Made by a program: the position numbers and the translations under genes. From positions 1-64,000 of the forward strand of contig JADEXA010000005.1 of assembly GCA_015207365.1 (NCBI GenBank): a DNA stretch of 64,000 nt. Direction: 5' to 3'. A model generated the notes under the pieces. It was not told where the DNA came from and ran no database searches. It saw nothing but the letters and a program-made list of their open reading frames with translations. The DNA is from Vacuolonema iberomarrocanum LEGE 07170 (GTDB lineage: Bacteria > Cyanobacteriota > Cyanobacteriia > Elainellales > Elainellaceae). The first letter of the stretch is position 1, and each line of letters opens with the position of its first letter. Below are positions 1 to 9,149 of this stretch, in pieces.

Positions 1-1
1 G

Positions 2-151
2 TCACAAGGGGACAACACGGTATCAATCGGTGGATGGGGTAACGTTCCGCCTAAACCCTATAAGCCCACTATCTGTTTGCGCATCCTTCTCGCGTTAGAA
101 AACGAAGACCCGACGCTAAACAAATACGCTGCCCACGTTACCCAAAATTAA
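2..151 (+). CDS. C-terminal end of an unknown protein (partial)
   Basis: An open frame runs from the left edge of the window to a TAA at 149-151, giving 49 residues with ordinary protein composition, including a stretch GGWGNVPPKPYKPTICLRIL. I do not recognise the family. It could be the tail of a gene starting upstream of the window. The evidence is only an open frame and plausible composition, so it may also be chance. Confidence 0.35.
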   Translation, partial: SQGDNTVSIGGWGNVPPKPYKPTICLRILLALENEDPTLNKYAAHVTQN

Positions 152-157
152 GAGGTC

Positions 158-256
158 TTTGGTTTTTGTCCTATACGCAGAACGATCTCAAATGATTTGT
201 GAATCGGATGTGAACGGTGGGAAGGGAAATGTCCTTCCCATCGTTCACATCCGATT
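158..256. repeat. Two intergenic hairpin repeats
   Basis: Positions 202-256 form a palindrome with 24-bp arms and one mismatch around a 7-base loop; the arms begin with AATCGGATGTGAACG. A diverged copy lies at 10890-10943. Just before it, 158-183 carries TTTTTGTCCTATAC, which matches one half of the hairpins at 11176-11213 and 59184-59229. Both families recur only between genes. The hairpin could also act as a terminator for the gene ending at 151. Confidence 0.7.
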
Positions 257-479
257 TCAGATTGCTACATAACCTCATATAATCAGAGCCAATAAAATCA
301 CTTGCTCAAAAAATTCTCGCTACCTTTGCCCTATAAATCCACTACAGCATTCAAAGAAGGACAAACCACTCAGGGAAAGACAAGCTTTAAAGTCGTTATA
401 CAAGTACAACCTACAAATTATTTTTTTCTGTTTTTAATAGGCAGAACTATGATAGAGCAAAAGGGTTGAGGAACCTGTT

Positions 480-1820
480 ATGACAACAAATGATCTGATC
501 GCTGCACTTCAGGAAACGTTAGCTAAATATCAGCAAAACGGCGTGAAAGAAGAGGACTCGACGCAACGGCTTGAGTCCCAGATGACGGACCTAAAAGCCA
601 ATGTTACCCAGCTTCAGGATGCGCTTCAGGCGGCTCAAGACGAGAAACGACTCCTGCTAGAAACACTCCGCGAGCAATCGCAACAACTACTCACGCTCAC
701 ACAGCATGTTACGACAGCGGCTCCATCTGCTACGCCTGACGTTGGAGAGGCAAAAGTAGCTTCTGCTCCTGCACCAAAGCAGTCTTCTGCCGCTAAAGCA
801 CCGGTAGACGAACCAGCAAAAGCACCGTCAGCAAAGAAAGCTAAAGCACCATCAGCAAAGGCCAAAGCGACGCCAGAGAAAGCTCCTGCAAAAACGCCAT
901 CGACGGCTACAAAGAAAGAAGCAAAAGCAGCCAAGCCAGAACCCGCACCGAAAAAATCCAAAACGACTTCCGATACGCCTTCTCTCGACCAGCTTTGGGA
1001 CATGGTGCGCATGTTCAATGCAGGAAAGACATTTGCACAACGCATTCGATTTGATGAAAACCTGGCAATGCATCACTTTGGCTTTAAGCCCAGTGAGTGG
1101 AAAGCTTGGTATAAGGGAACGAATAGCGCCAAAGTAAAACGTCAACCGCCCCAAGTCCGAACCAATCAACGTAAAGCAGCTAAGGAAGGGATTGATGCTC
1201 TCAAGCAGCAGTGGAACGAAGCGTTTCCATCGGCTCCCGTAACCACAGAGGAAGCACCCACATCCGAAGCAACGCCTGAAGCATCTACTGCTCCGGCTAA
1301 AAATAAAAAGTCATCTTCAAACGATCAAGCAGCTCCTGCGACTGCATCGGTCGCTGTGGCTGAGGTCGTCACTACACCTGCCCCCCAAGAGCAAACGGCT
1401 ACTCAAGAACCCTCTGAGAAGAAGTCCAGTAAAACGAAAGCTGCCAAAACGGGCAAAGCAAGTGCTGGGAAAAAGGCTAGCAAAGCTCCCGCCGTAAAGA
1501 AAGCCACCAAGCAAACCGACAAAACTACTCCAACGAAAGGTGCTGACAACGCTTCGCCATCTGAAGGCGGCGGGCAAAAAGCAATGCAAGAACTATTTGA
1601 GTTCTTCCAAAGCTGGAATCAGAAAGATGGTAATGCGGCTGTGCGCTTCACAACCCATACCGCAGCAGCCTTTGACAACATTGAGATAGAACAGGCACGG
1701 GAATGGATCGACCAAAACCCCTCTGAAGTGAAGCAATTGAATGAAGGGATACCCCCCAACAATCGTCGCGAGGCGCGTCAGGCTCTGGCACAACTGAAAG
1801 AAACCTGGAGTTTGCTCTAG
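480..1820 (+). CDS. Lys/Ala/Pro-rich coiled-coil protein with a duplicated C-terminal-type domain
   Basis: 446 residues; a GAGGAAC Shine-Dalgarno stretch sits 5 bases before the ATG. Residues about 20-75 are a heptad-rich coiled coil. Two low-complexity stretches rich in A, K, P, S and T (about 80-165 and 255-370) resemble histone H1 tails. Between and after them lie two similar folded segments, about 168-245 and 371-446. Both have an L-W/F hydrophobic start, a central W pair or single W, and a closing N-R-K/R-A-A-L-Q-W pattern, so I infer an internal duplication. There is no signal peptide or membrane segment. Basic tails suggest binding to nucleic acid or another polyanion. I do not recognise a named family, and no function is proven. 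Confidence 0.8.
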   Translation: MTTNDLIAALQETLAKYQQNGVKEEDSTQRLESQMTDLKANVTQLQDALQAAQDEKRLLLETLREQSQQLLTLTQHVTTAAPSATPDVGEAKVASAPAPKQSSAAKAPVDEPAKAPSAKKAKAPSAKAKATPEKAPAKTPSTATKKEAKAAKPEPAPKKSKTTSDTPSLDQLWDMVRMFNAGKTFAQRIRFDENLAMHHFGFKPSEWKAWYKGTNSAKVKRQPPQVRTNQRKAAKEGIDALKQQWNEAFPSAPVTTEEAPTSEATPEASTAPAKNKKSSSNDQAAPATASVAVAEVVTTPAPQEQTATQEPSEKKSSKTKAAKTGKASAGKKASKAPAVKKATKQTDKTTPTKGADNASPSEGGGQKAMQELFEFFQSWNQKDGNAAVRFTTHTAAAFDNIEIEQAREWIDQNPSEVKQLNEGIPPNNRREARQALAQLKETWSLL

Positions 1821-1919
1821 TCAGATGCTGGCTTCAATGTGCCCTATGCTGAATAGGTGACCTGGGGAATTTGTAGCCGTGGGTTATGAAGCATTGAGTC
1901 AAACGCATCACATACCCGC

Positions 1920-3227
1920 ATGGAGCCATCAAAATCCTCCGTTCAGCCAACCCACGCCGTTATTTCTTGGTTACCCAAACTGCGGCGAGAGGTTTGGATC
2001 TTGGCAGCCGGGCAACTACTGCTCTTCATTGGGCAAGGGTTTACCCTGGTCTATGCCTCTATCTACTTCGTGAACGAGCTTGGCTTTTCACCGACCCAAG
2101 TTGGGTTGGCGCAGGGCAGCATGGGTATTTCGGGAACGCTGGGACGCTTCTGGGCAGGTAATGCGATCGATTCTCAGCGCTTAGGGCGACGAGGCACTCT
2201 GTTGTTAGCAGCGGCGATCGCCGCTCTCGGTAGCTTCGTTCTGGCCGCCGCCAACACCTACCCCTTACTGGTGGCAGGCAATCTACTGCTGGGGCTGGGC
2301 ATCAGCCTCTACTGGCCTGCGACCTTGGCCGCCACAACCGATGTGACAACTCCAGAACACCGCACTGAAGCGATCGCCCTCACTCGCTTGGCCGATAATC
2401 TGGGGTTGGGCGTTGGGGCATTGATTGCCGGGCAGTATATCGCCATGTCGGGGAGTTATCCGCTGTTGTTTCTCTCCAAAGGCTTGGCTTATCTAGTATT
2501 TGGGGGCGTAATCTTCTGGGCGATCGCCGAAACCCGTCCGACCCATACAACACCCAAAAATATGTTTCAAAACTGGCGGCAGGCATTGAGCGATCGCCAT
2601 CTCGTCACCTACCTCAGTGGTAATCTTTTCTTCACCGTTTATACCGCGCAAGTTAGCAGTACACTGCCCCTGTTTCTGGCAAACTTTGTCCCCGGAGGCA
2701 ACACAGCTACGGGCTTTTCAGAACAAGTGATTAGCTACTTCTTTGTATGGCATGCCCTACTAAAGATACTGTTACAATTACCCGTTACCCGATGGCTGCG
2801 CCCAGTTTCTCATGTCAATGTGTTGCTGGGTTCCCTGGGCTTGTGGACAGGGGGACTCTTCTTGTTCTGGCTGGTCGGTCTGGTGGGCATTCACACAGCC
2901 GCTCTTGCCCTTGCAGCCTTTGCGTTTGTAGCCGTAGCAGAAGTCTTCTATGCGCCGTCTGCCTCAGCATTGGTGGGCGACATTGCTCCAGTCCCGCTAC
3001 GGGGGGTCTACTTTGCCCTGGAATCAGAAAGCTGGGCAATCGGATTTCTAATCGGCCCCGCAATGGGTGGATGGGCGCTGGATCATCCCGCTGTTTTGGG
3101 AGGTAATCTTTGGCTCGCGCTGGTCTTCAGCGGGGCGATCGCCGCCATCATCCTTATTCTTCTCCGCCAGCAGCTCAGGGCTGATGCCCTTCCCGCCAAC
3201 ACCCCTGCTCCATCGAGCCAGTCCTGA
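1920..3227 (+). CDS. Major facilitator superfamily (MFS) transporter
   Basis: 435 residues with about 12 hydrophobic segments, typical for a single-domain MFS permease in the inner membrane. The first cytoplasmic loop has the degenerate MFS signature (GRFWAGNAIDSQRLGRRG, residues about 78-95), and the N-terminal half carries the usual G-rich helices. MFS proteins of this size in cyanobacteria are often drug or metabolite exporters, but the substrate cannot be read from the sequence. It begins 99 bp after the preceding gene on the same strand and ends convergently against the LOG-family gene. The ATG at 1920 is preferred because the first helix begins about 25 residues later. Confidence 0.88.
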   Translation: MEPSKSSVQPTHAVISWLPKLRREVWILAAGQLLLFIGQGFTLVYASIYFVNELGFSPTQVGLAQGSMGISGTLGRFWAGNAIDSQRLGRRGTLLLAAAIAALGSFVLAAANTYPLLVAGNLLLGLGISLYWPATLAATTDVTTPEHRTEAIALTRLADNLGLGVGALIAGQYIAMSGSYPLLFLSKGLAYLVFGGVIFWAIAETRPTHTTPKNMFQNWRQALSDRHLVTYLSGNLFFTVYTAQVSSTLPLFLANFVPGGNTATGFSEQVISYFFVWHALLKILLQLPVTRWLRPVSHVNVLLGSLGLWTGGLFLFWLVGLVGIHTAALALAAFAFVAVAEVFYAPSASALVGDIAPVPLRGVYFALESESWAIGFLIGPAMGGWALDHPAVLGGNLWLALVFSGAIAAIILILLRQQLRADALPANTPAPSSQS

Positions 3228-3233
3228 GCAGCC

Positions 3234-3294
3234 GTTATAGCGCTACGCACTTAGGTGAAAACCAACCTGAATGCCCATCCATATGGGGCATCAA
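3234..3294. repeat. TATAGCGC-type repeat end plus short hairpin between convergent genes
   Basis: The left part, TATAGCGCTACGCACTTAGG followed by AAAACCAA, matches the left end of the repeat at 40165-40256. A short hairpin (ATGCCC/GGGCAT, 3271-3291) follows. It fills the gap between the 3' ends of the MFS and LOG genes and may work as a weak bidirectional terminator. Confidence 0.5.
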
Positions 3295-3297
3295 TGC

Positions 3298-4359
3298 CTA
3301 CTTTTGCTCTGGGTGCATGAGCTGTGCCTGTGCCATACCCAGCTTGTTGATCATGCGAATCATGTGATACAAGCGCCCCAAATCTCGCTGGTTGAAGTGC
3401 AACACCAACCGTGGCAAATGCTGAATTTCTGCATTGGACTCACCCGGTAACGCGGCACTCTTGCAAATCTTGCCTTTCACCAAAATGTCAGCATACTGGT
3501 CGTTCAACGTAGCCACATCGGCATCGGACAACTCCGAGTTGAGCCGAATCACCATATCCTCACCGACATAGCGGCTGGAGTGGTAGATCCGGTAAAAGCT
3601 AGCGATCGCCTCACAGGCTTCATCTACGCGATCGGTAATGGTGAACAAGCTAAGGTCACTGGCATTGATCAAGCCTTGGCTTAGCAAGTGCTCCTTGATG
3701 TAATCCTGCCAGCTCTGCCAGTAGTCGCTTCCGGGCGGTGCCACTAACACCAACGGCACCAGATCAGACTTTCCTGTTTGCATCAAGGTGAGGCATTCAA
3801 AGGCTTCATCCAGCGTTCCAAAGCCCCCTGGGAACAACACCAGTGCATCGCTTTCCCGTAGGAAAAAGAGCTTGCGTGTGAAAAAATACTTGAAATTGAT
3901 GAGCTTGCGATCGCCCTCAATAAAGGGATTAGCCCCCTGCTCAAAGGGCAATTGGATGTTAAGCCCAAACGAGGCCTCCACCCCAGCACCTTGGTTACCC
4001 GCCTGCATGATGCCACCACCTGCACCCGTCATGACCATGAAGCCCATTTGCGTGACTTGTTCCGCAAACTCTACCGCCATCTGGTAACTCTGAGTGGTGG
4101 GTTCCACCCGCGCCGATCCAAAAATACTGACTTTGCGGACATGGCGATAGGGATAGAAAGCGCGGAATGCACCTCCCATATCGACCAACGAGGAATTGAG
4201 GATCTTCCAATCCAGGCGATCGGTCTCGACCTCCGCCAATTGCACCAATGTTTGTAGCGCTTGTTGGATTAACTCTTTATGCTTGAGTTGGGGTAGAATT
4301 TCTACCAATTCATCAAGCTCAGCTCGGAACGCATCGGGTGAAGAGGGATGTTGAGCCAT
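3298..4359 (-). CDS. LOG family protein (TIGR00730-type Rossmann fold)
   Basis: 353 residues from the ATG at 4359; a TTG at 4380 would add 7. The fold-defining motifs are present (numbered from the TTG): a G-rich loop GAGGGIMQA near residue 119 and PGGFGTLDE near 184. In this family the second motif, with its Glu, forms the nucleotide-ribose binding and catalytic site. LOG proteins include cytokinin riboside 5'-monophosphate phosphoribohydrolases. The bacterial long form has an N-terminal helical extension, as here (about 80 residues before the first strand). The actual substrate is not known from sequence. It lies downstream of trxA on the same strand, separated by a hairpin that probably stops trxA transcription. 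Confidence 0.88.
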   Translation of the reverse strand: MAQHPSSPDAFRAELDELVEILPQLKHKELIQQALQTLVQLAEVETDRLDWKILNSSLVDMGGAFRAFYPYRHVRKVSIFGSARVEPTTQSYQMAVEFAEQVTQMGFMVMTGAGGGIMQAGNQGAGVEASFGLNIQLPFEQGANPFIEGDRKLINFKYFFTRKLFFLRESDALVLFPGGFGTLDEAFECLTLMQTGKSDLVPLVLVAPPGSDYWQSWQDYIKEHLLSQGLINASDLSLFTITDRVDEACEAIASFYRIYHSSRYVGEDMVIRLNSELSDADVATLNDQYADILVKGKICKSAALPGESNAEIQHLPRLVLHFNQRDLGRLYHMIRMINKLGMAQAQLMHPEQK

Positions 4360-4483
4360 AAGATTTGAATACCTGTCCAAACCTATATTTTAGAGACAAA
4401 GAGGCCCAATGCTAAAAGCGGGGCATCCTGAAGCAGAAGAAGCAACGCAACGGAGCGCGCTTTTCAAGGGATCGAATTAAGCC

Positions 4484-4536
4484 CACAAAAATGACCACAA
4501 CGTCTCAAGCCAACCTTGAAGCTGAAACGTTGTGGA
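4484..4536 (-). terminator. Candidate rho-independent terminator of trxA
   Basis: On the minus strand a 9-bp stem CCACAACGT/ACGTTGTGG with an inner partly paired loop is followed by TCATTTTTG. It lies 25 bases after the trxA stop. Confidence 0.5.
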
Positions 4537-4560
4537 GTTGAGATAAAAATGCGGAAGCAC

Positions 4561-4884
4561 CTACAGATGCTTTTCGAGTGTGCTCGCGAGAGTCGTTTTA
4601 GGAACGGCTCCCACTACCATGTCGACCCGCTGCCCACCCTTAAAGATCATCAGAGTTGGGATACTGCGGATGCCATACTGGTTCGCCACACTGGGGTTTT
4701 CATCTGTATTGACCTTGACGACCTTGATCTGCCCCATGTACTGATCGGCGATTTCCTCGACAACGGGCGCGACCATACGGCAGGGACCGCACCAAGGAGC
4801 CCAAAAGTCCACCAGAACGGGGACATCACTTTCAAGGACTTCATCTTTAAAGGTGGCGTCTGTTACTGCGGAGGCTGCTGACAT
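4561..4884 (-). CDS. trxA: Thioredoxin (m-type, TrxA)
   Basis: 107 residues, the standard thioredoxin length. The redox site WCGPC is at residues 31-35 (Cys32, Cys35), matching E. coli numbering, and the cis-Pro motif is visible (RSIPTLMIF). It is a cytosolic protein-disulfide reductase which, in cyanobacteria, receives electrons from thioredoxin reductases and reduces Calvin-cycle enzymes, peroxiredoxins and other targets. There is no signal peptide. It is a stand-alone gene; the 530-bp space upstream must hold its promoter. Confidence 0.97.
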   Translation of the reverse strand: MSAASAVTDATFKDEVLESDVPVLVDFWAPWCGPCRMVAPVVEEIADQYMGQIKVVKVNTDENPSVANQYGIRSIPTLMIFKGGQRVDMVVGAVPKTTLASTLEKHL

Positions 4885-5420
4885 TACTTACAATCCTTGA
4901 CCTATAAATCTGTTTGCCATCTTATCACAGCGAAAATCGAGTTCTGATCGCTCTCAACACTTCTCATCCTGGTTTTTTGACCGGATATTGAACTCCCTTG
5001 AATTTTCACTCCAGTGGGAGGGGCGATCGCCGCTTTTCCTAGCCTTTTTCTCGTCCAAAACGCTGGGTTCTACAGCCACCCCAAACCTCAGATTTCAATT
5101 CTTCCGTCGGGGTTTCAACGACCAAAATTCAAAACCGACCTCCCATAGGAAACGCCTGAACAACGTTCAGGCGGAATGTGGTGTGAGGAGTGAACGGAAA
5201 CTTACGTCTCCGCTTCATCTATTGTAAGCGACGGGTTTTGATTTGCCCGTAGACGGAAACCCGAAAGTTCATCGAATCGTCACTATTTAATCTCGCGCAA
5301 TGAGTGAATCTCACTAGATTCTAATTTGCTTACAATTTCTTTAGCGTTATGGTAGCGTTCACTATTGCCGCGACAAATGTGACGAAAGTTAACGAAGCAT
5401 CGCAACGGGTAGACCCCAAC
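4885..5420. other. Intergenic space upstream of trxA, downstream of aapP
   Basis: No gene supported. A perfect 9-bp hairpin CGCCTGAAC/GTTCAGGCG (5153-5173) is followed, on the minus strand, by TTTCC, and may end transcription of the amino-acid transporter operon. The trxA promoter must lie to the left of it, but I see no convincing -35/-10 pair. Confidence 0.4.
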
Positions 5421-6209
5421 CTAAAGGATCTGCGACAAAAACTTCTTCGTCCGTTCTTCCGTGGGGCTGTTGAAAAAGACTTCTGGCGTTGCTTCTTCGA
5501 CCAGCAGACCATCCGCCATCAACACAACGCGGTCGGCAACCTCCCGAGCAAAGCCAACCTCGTGGGTGACAACAACCATTGTCATGCCCGAGTCCGCAAG
5601 CGATCGCATAACATCAAGCACCTCCCGCACCATTTCTGGATCCAGCGCAGAGGTGGGTTCGTCAAACAGCATAATTTTGGGTTGCATCGCTAGGGCACGG
5701 GCGATCGCCACCCGCTGCTGTTGTCCACCCGACAATTGCCCAGGAAACTTCTTCGCTTGCTCTAGGATGCCAACGCGCTCCAGGAGTTGCAGCGCAACTT
5801 CCTCGGCGCGGGCTTTGGGCCATCGGCGCACCCAAATCGGAGCCAGCATCACATTTTGCAGCACGCTCAGGTGCGGAAATAGGTTGAATTGCTGGAACAC
5901 CATTCCCACTTCCTGACGGATGGTTTCGATGTTTTTCACATCGTGAGACAGGAGAATGCCATCAACAAAAATCTTGCCCTTTTGGTAAGACTCCAACGCA
6001 TTGAATGTGCGAATGAAGGTGGATTTACCCGACCCAGAAGGCCCCATAACGACGAGCACTTCCCCTTTTGTCACGGTCATGCTGACGCCACGCAGAACAT
6101 GGAAGTTGTTGTCATACCACTTCTCCACATCCTGAGCGATGATCATTGGCTTATCGTCGCCTGATCCATTCATCGTATCCTGAACTGTTTCAGTGCCAAT
6201 TTGCGTCAT
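5421..6209 (-). CDS. aapP: Polar amino-acid ABC transporter ATP-binding subunit (AapP/BgtA/GlnQ type)
   Basis: 262 residues. All ATPase motifs are intact: Walker [10 protein letters not shown] (about residue 56), signature [15 protein letters not shown], Walker [14 protein letters not shown] and the switch His in VVTHEVGFA. It powers uptake of polar amino acids through the two permeases encoded upstream. An AGGAA Shine-Dalgarno lies 5 bases before the ATG. It is the last gene of the four-gene operon but sits 290 bp behind the permease gene, an unusually wide gap in which I see no gene. In Nostoc the related ATPase BgtA is shared by two transport systems, so an extra internal promoter here would make sense; that is inference. 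Confidence 0.95.
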   Translation of the reverse strand: MTQIGTETVQDTMNGSGDDKPMIIAQDVEKWYDNNFHVLRGVSMTVTKGEVLVVMGPSGSGKSTFIRTFNALESYQKGKIFVDGILLSHDVKNIETIRQEVGMVFQQFNLFPHLSVLQNVMLAPIWVRRWPKARAEEVALQLLERVGILEQAKKFPGQLSGGQQQRVAIARALAMQPKIMLFDEPTSALDPEMVREVLDVMRSLADSGMTMVVVTHEVGFAREVADRVVLMADGLLVEEATPEVFFNSPTEERTKKFLSQIL

Positions 6210-6499
6210 GGTTCCTGCTAATCTCCTAATCCTTTGCCCAATTTAGTTTGCGTTGTTAGATGACTCGTTTTAGTGCGGGGGTGTGATGAATAGTTAGGGT
6301 ACAAATCCTAAATGCAAGGCGATTTATTCCATGATTCATCCGCTAAAACCTATTCCCATAGAATAGCGTGGTCACAGAATAAGAACTGTTAATATTCGCA
6401 CCTAACCTTCTCGTACCTTACGTTCGAAAGATGTGCAATGGCTATTGATACCATTACAGAAAAACGTTGGGTGATCGCCAGAATGCGATCGCCAATACC

Positions 6500-7714
6500 C
6501 TAATGCTCCGTATTGAGACTGGCCTCAATCCGACGGCTACCGATCGACATCAGATAACAAAACAGCCAATAAATGACCCCAATGAATAAATAAACTTCCC
6601 AATATCGGCCAATAAAGCTGGGGTTCGCCAGAATCGAGCGGCTAATACCAAGAAGTTCCAAAATCGACACAATCGATAGCAAGGTGGTGTCCTGAAACAG
6701 ACTAATAAACTGCCCTACAATTGCCGGAATCGAGATTTTGAGCGCTTGGGGCAAAATAATCAACATTGTGGTCAGCGCAGGATTCAACCCCAACGCATGC
6801 GCCGCTTCCATCTGGCCTCGGGGAATGGCTTGCAACCCACCCCGCACGTTTTCCGCCAGATAGGCGGCACTAAACAGGGTCAAACCCAGGATGGCGCGAT
6901 ACACATTGTCGGGACGCATGCCCTGGGGCAAAAACAGAGGAATCATATTTTGCCCAATAAACAGAATGGCAATCAGGGGCACACCCCGAATGATCTCGAT
7001 ATACAGTACTGACAGTAAGCGCACGACGGGCAGCGAACTTTGGCGTCCTAGGGCGAGCAACACACCCATGGGAAAACACAGCAAGATGCTGACCACTGAA
7101 ATAAATAGGGTGAGAAGCAATCCACCCCAATTCCCCGTTGATACCGATTCCAGCCCAAAGCCTCCAGCTAAGAGCCACATCACCACAAAGAAGGAAGCAA
7201 TCCAGGCGAAGGAGATCCAGCGACCGATGCCTGCGACCGAATGTCCTAGCTGACGACCACCCCAGGCCGCAGCGGCAAGCAGTATAACAGCACCCAGAAA
7301 CAGCAGACGAGAGGTGAGTGGCGCTGGCATTATGACCCCAAATACCCCCAACAGCCCCAGACAAATGAGAGCCGTTTTGGTAAATAACTGGGCGGTATTG
7401 CGAGCCAGAATCCCCCAACTCAGGCCACTCAGGATGGCAACGAGGCCAAAAATTGCCCACAGCCGCCAATACTGATCATTGGGATAGCGCCCGACAAAGT
7501 AGAGCTGCCAGTTGGCTGGAATGACACTCCACTGAGCGACGGTAAACGCCCACTCCAAAAAGCTCATCCCCACCCACACCAACATGGCAGAGATGGCAAC
7601 GGTGAGGATTCCGTTGAGCCAGTTATTGAACAGATTCTTGCGTAGCCAGGCCATTAATCCGCCCGAGTTGCTCGCGGGAGGGGCCGATGAAGACGGTGGA
7701 AAGGTAGTAGTCAT
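6500..7714 (-). CDS. aapM: Polar amino-acid ABC transporter permease (AapM/NatH type)
   Basis: 404 residues, an integral membrane permease. The C-terminal BPD_transp_1 region holds the EAA-like loop EAAHALGLNP, which contacts the ATPase. The N-terminal half has extra hydrophobic segments, as in the AapM/NatH branch rather than the short GlnP-type permeases. The ATG at 7714 is followed by a Thr/Pro/Ser-rich start and the WLRKNLF motif typical of this branch. Third gene of the operon, 128 bp behind the other permease. The two permeases presumably form a heterodimer in the inner membrane. Confidence 0.93.
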   Translation of the reverse strand: MTTTFPPSSSAPPASNSGGLMAWLRKNLFNNWLNGILTVAISAMLVWVGMSFLEWAFTVAQWSVIPANWQLYFVGRYPNDQYWRLWAIFGLVAILSGLSWGILARNTAQLFTKTALICLGLLGVFGVIMPAPLTSRLLFLGAVILLAAAAWGGRQLGHSVAGIGRWISFAWIASFFVVMWLLAGGFGLESVSTGNWGGLLLTLFISVVSILLCFPMGVLLALGRQSSLPVVRLLSVLYIEIIRGVPLIAILFIGQNMIPLFLPQGMRPDNVYRAILGLTLFSAAYLAENVRGGLQAIPRGQMEAAHALGLNPALTTMLIILPQALKISIPAIVGQFISLFQDTTLLSIVSILELLGISRSILANPSFIGRYWEVYLFIGVIYWLFCYLMSIGSRRIEASLNTEH

Positions 7715-7842
7715 GGCGATCGCCTAGATCCGACTCTAAGTCAAATGTTGAGTGTAATCAGCGCAAAAAAGAAACGATGTCCGCAATGGTCACGCCAATG
7801 AACCCTTGTCACGACGGCCATTGGAAGAAGTTAGGTAAAGAA

Positions 7843-9021
7843 TTAGCGTTCCTTCAGCTCTACGGCACGGTTCAAGGAATTCATCGCCAGCGAAATCACC
7901 AGGTTAATGGTCAGATAGGTCGCGGCAATTAAGATGAACACCTCAATGGGTCGCCCCGTCTGGTTGAAGGTTGTCGACGCCGTGGAGTAGATATCGGGAT
8001 AGCCGATCGCCAGCGCCAGACTGGAATTTTTTGCCAGGTTCATATACTGGCTGTTGAGGGATGGAATAATCACTCGGAGCGCTTGAGGGAAAACGATCAA
8101 ACGCATCAGTTTTCCCGCATCCAAGCCCAGCGCGCGACCCGCTTCCCACTGCCCCTTCGATACGGCCTGAATACCCGCCCGTACAATTTCAGCAATAAAT
8201 GCTCCTGTGTAGAACACCAACCCGGCCAAAATCGCCGCGTATTCCAAGGACATCCGCAAACCGCCTGTCACCCCCCCGGCTTCGGTGGGTTGTGGGAACT
8301 GCCAGGCCAAGCCAAAGAAGAAGAGGAAGATAGAAACAATACCAAGAACCGCTAGGGCGATCGCCTGGGGTTGCCCAGAAGCTCCCTGGGTTTCCATCAC
8401 ATGGATCCGCCAGCGCCAGAGAACCACAGCGGCGATCGCCGCCGCAATCAAAAGCCCAAAAGAGGTTAGAGAGACAGGCTCACCCGTAAACCAGGGAATA
8501 AAAACGCCGCCACCCTGTCGTTTGGTAATAAAAATAGCGCGCAACAACCGACGCGGTTGATCACCAGCCAACCCGAAGATGACTCCGAAATACCAAGCGA
8601 ACAACTGCAACAGCAACGGTGTATTGCGAATTAATTCCACATAGACCTGGCTGATTTTTTTCACGAGCCAGTTATTCGAAAAACTGGCAATCCCTGCAAA
8701 GATTCCAATAATGGTCGTGAGCACAAACCCGACCACAATCAACCGCAGGGTATTTAACAAACCGACTAAAAATGCTTTCCAGTAGGGATCCTGCGTTTGA
8801 TAGGGGATAACGCTTTCGCCGATATTGAAGCTAGCCGGATTACCTAGGAAATCAAAGTTGAACTGTCGCCCTTGGCTTTGCAACGTCCGCAACGCATTGC
8901 CAAACAGCGTTGTTAGTAAAAGAATAACGGCAGCCAGCGCTAAAACCTGAAACGCAATATTCCAGAAACGTTGGTCGCGCCAAATTGGGATGCGTTCCTC
9001 GCGATCGCCAGTCGGTGTCAT
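7843..9021 (-). CDS. aapQ: Polar amino-acid ABC transporter permease (AapQ/NatG type)
   Basis: 392 residues from the ATG at 9021 (a TTG two codons earlier is possible). It carries hydrophobic segments and the EAA-like loop EAGRALGLDAGKLMRLIVFP, the coupling helix for the ATPase. It has the large periplasmic insertion after the first helix (FDFLGNPASFNI) that marks the AapQ/NatG branch, and the RNTPLLLQLF motif. Second gene of the operon; 85 bases behind a strong intercistronic hairpin. Confidence 0.93.
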   Translation of the reverse strand: MTPTGDREERIPIWRDQRFWNIAFQVLALAAVILLLTTLFGNALRTLQSQGRQFNFDFLGNPASFNIGESVIPYQTQDPYWKAFLVGLLNTLRLIVVGFVLTTIIGIFAGIASFSNNWLVKKISQVYVELIRNTPLLLQLFAWYFGVIFGLAGDQPRRLLRAIFITKRQGGGVFIPWFTGEPVSLTSFGLLIAAAIAAVVLWRWRIHVMETQGASGQPQAIALAVLGIVSIFLFFFGLAWQFPQPTEAGGVTGGLRMSLEYAAILAGLVFYTGAFIAEIVRAGIQAVSKGQWEAGRALGLDAGKLMRLIVFPQALRVIIPSLNSQYMNLAKNSSLALAIGYPDIYSTASTTFNQTGRPIEVFILIAATYLTINLVISLAMNSLNRAVELKER

Positions 9022-9105
9022 AGCCAAATACGATTAGACGACATGAGTTAGATAGAGACGACAGCCAAGCCGGATAATACTTACCCGGATGTAGGCTACT
9101 AGTAA

Positions 9106-9133
9106 GGAAGGCAGCCCCGTAGCGCTGCCTTCC
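9106..9133 (-). promoter_or_regulatory. Intercistronic hairpin between aapJ and aapQ
   Basis: A perfect 10-bp stem GGAAGGCAGC/GCTGCCTTCC with an 8-base loop lies 16 bases after the aapJ stop codon. On the minus strand it is followed by TTACT, not a strong U-tract. Such hairpins after solute-binding protein genes commonly stabilise the upstream mRNA or partly terminate, raising binding protein over permease; the role here is inferred. Confidence 0.6.
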
Positions 9134-9149
9134 ACCCAATCGAATCAAC

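Noticed and set aside
635-1045. Ala/Phe/Gly-rich open frame on the minus strand
   Set aside because: Antisense of the Lys/Ala-rich linker in the 446-residue protein, where few stops occur on the other strand.
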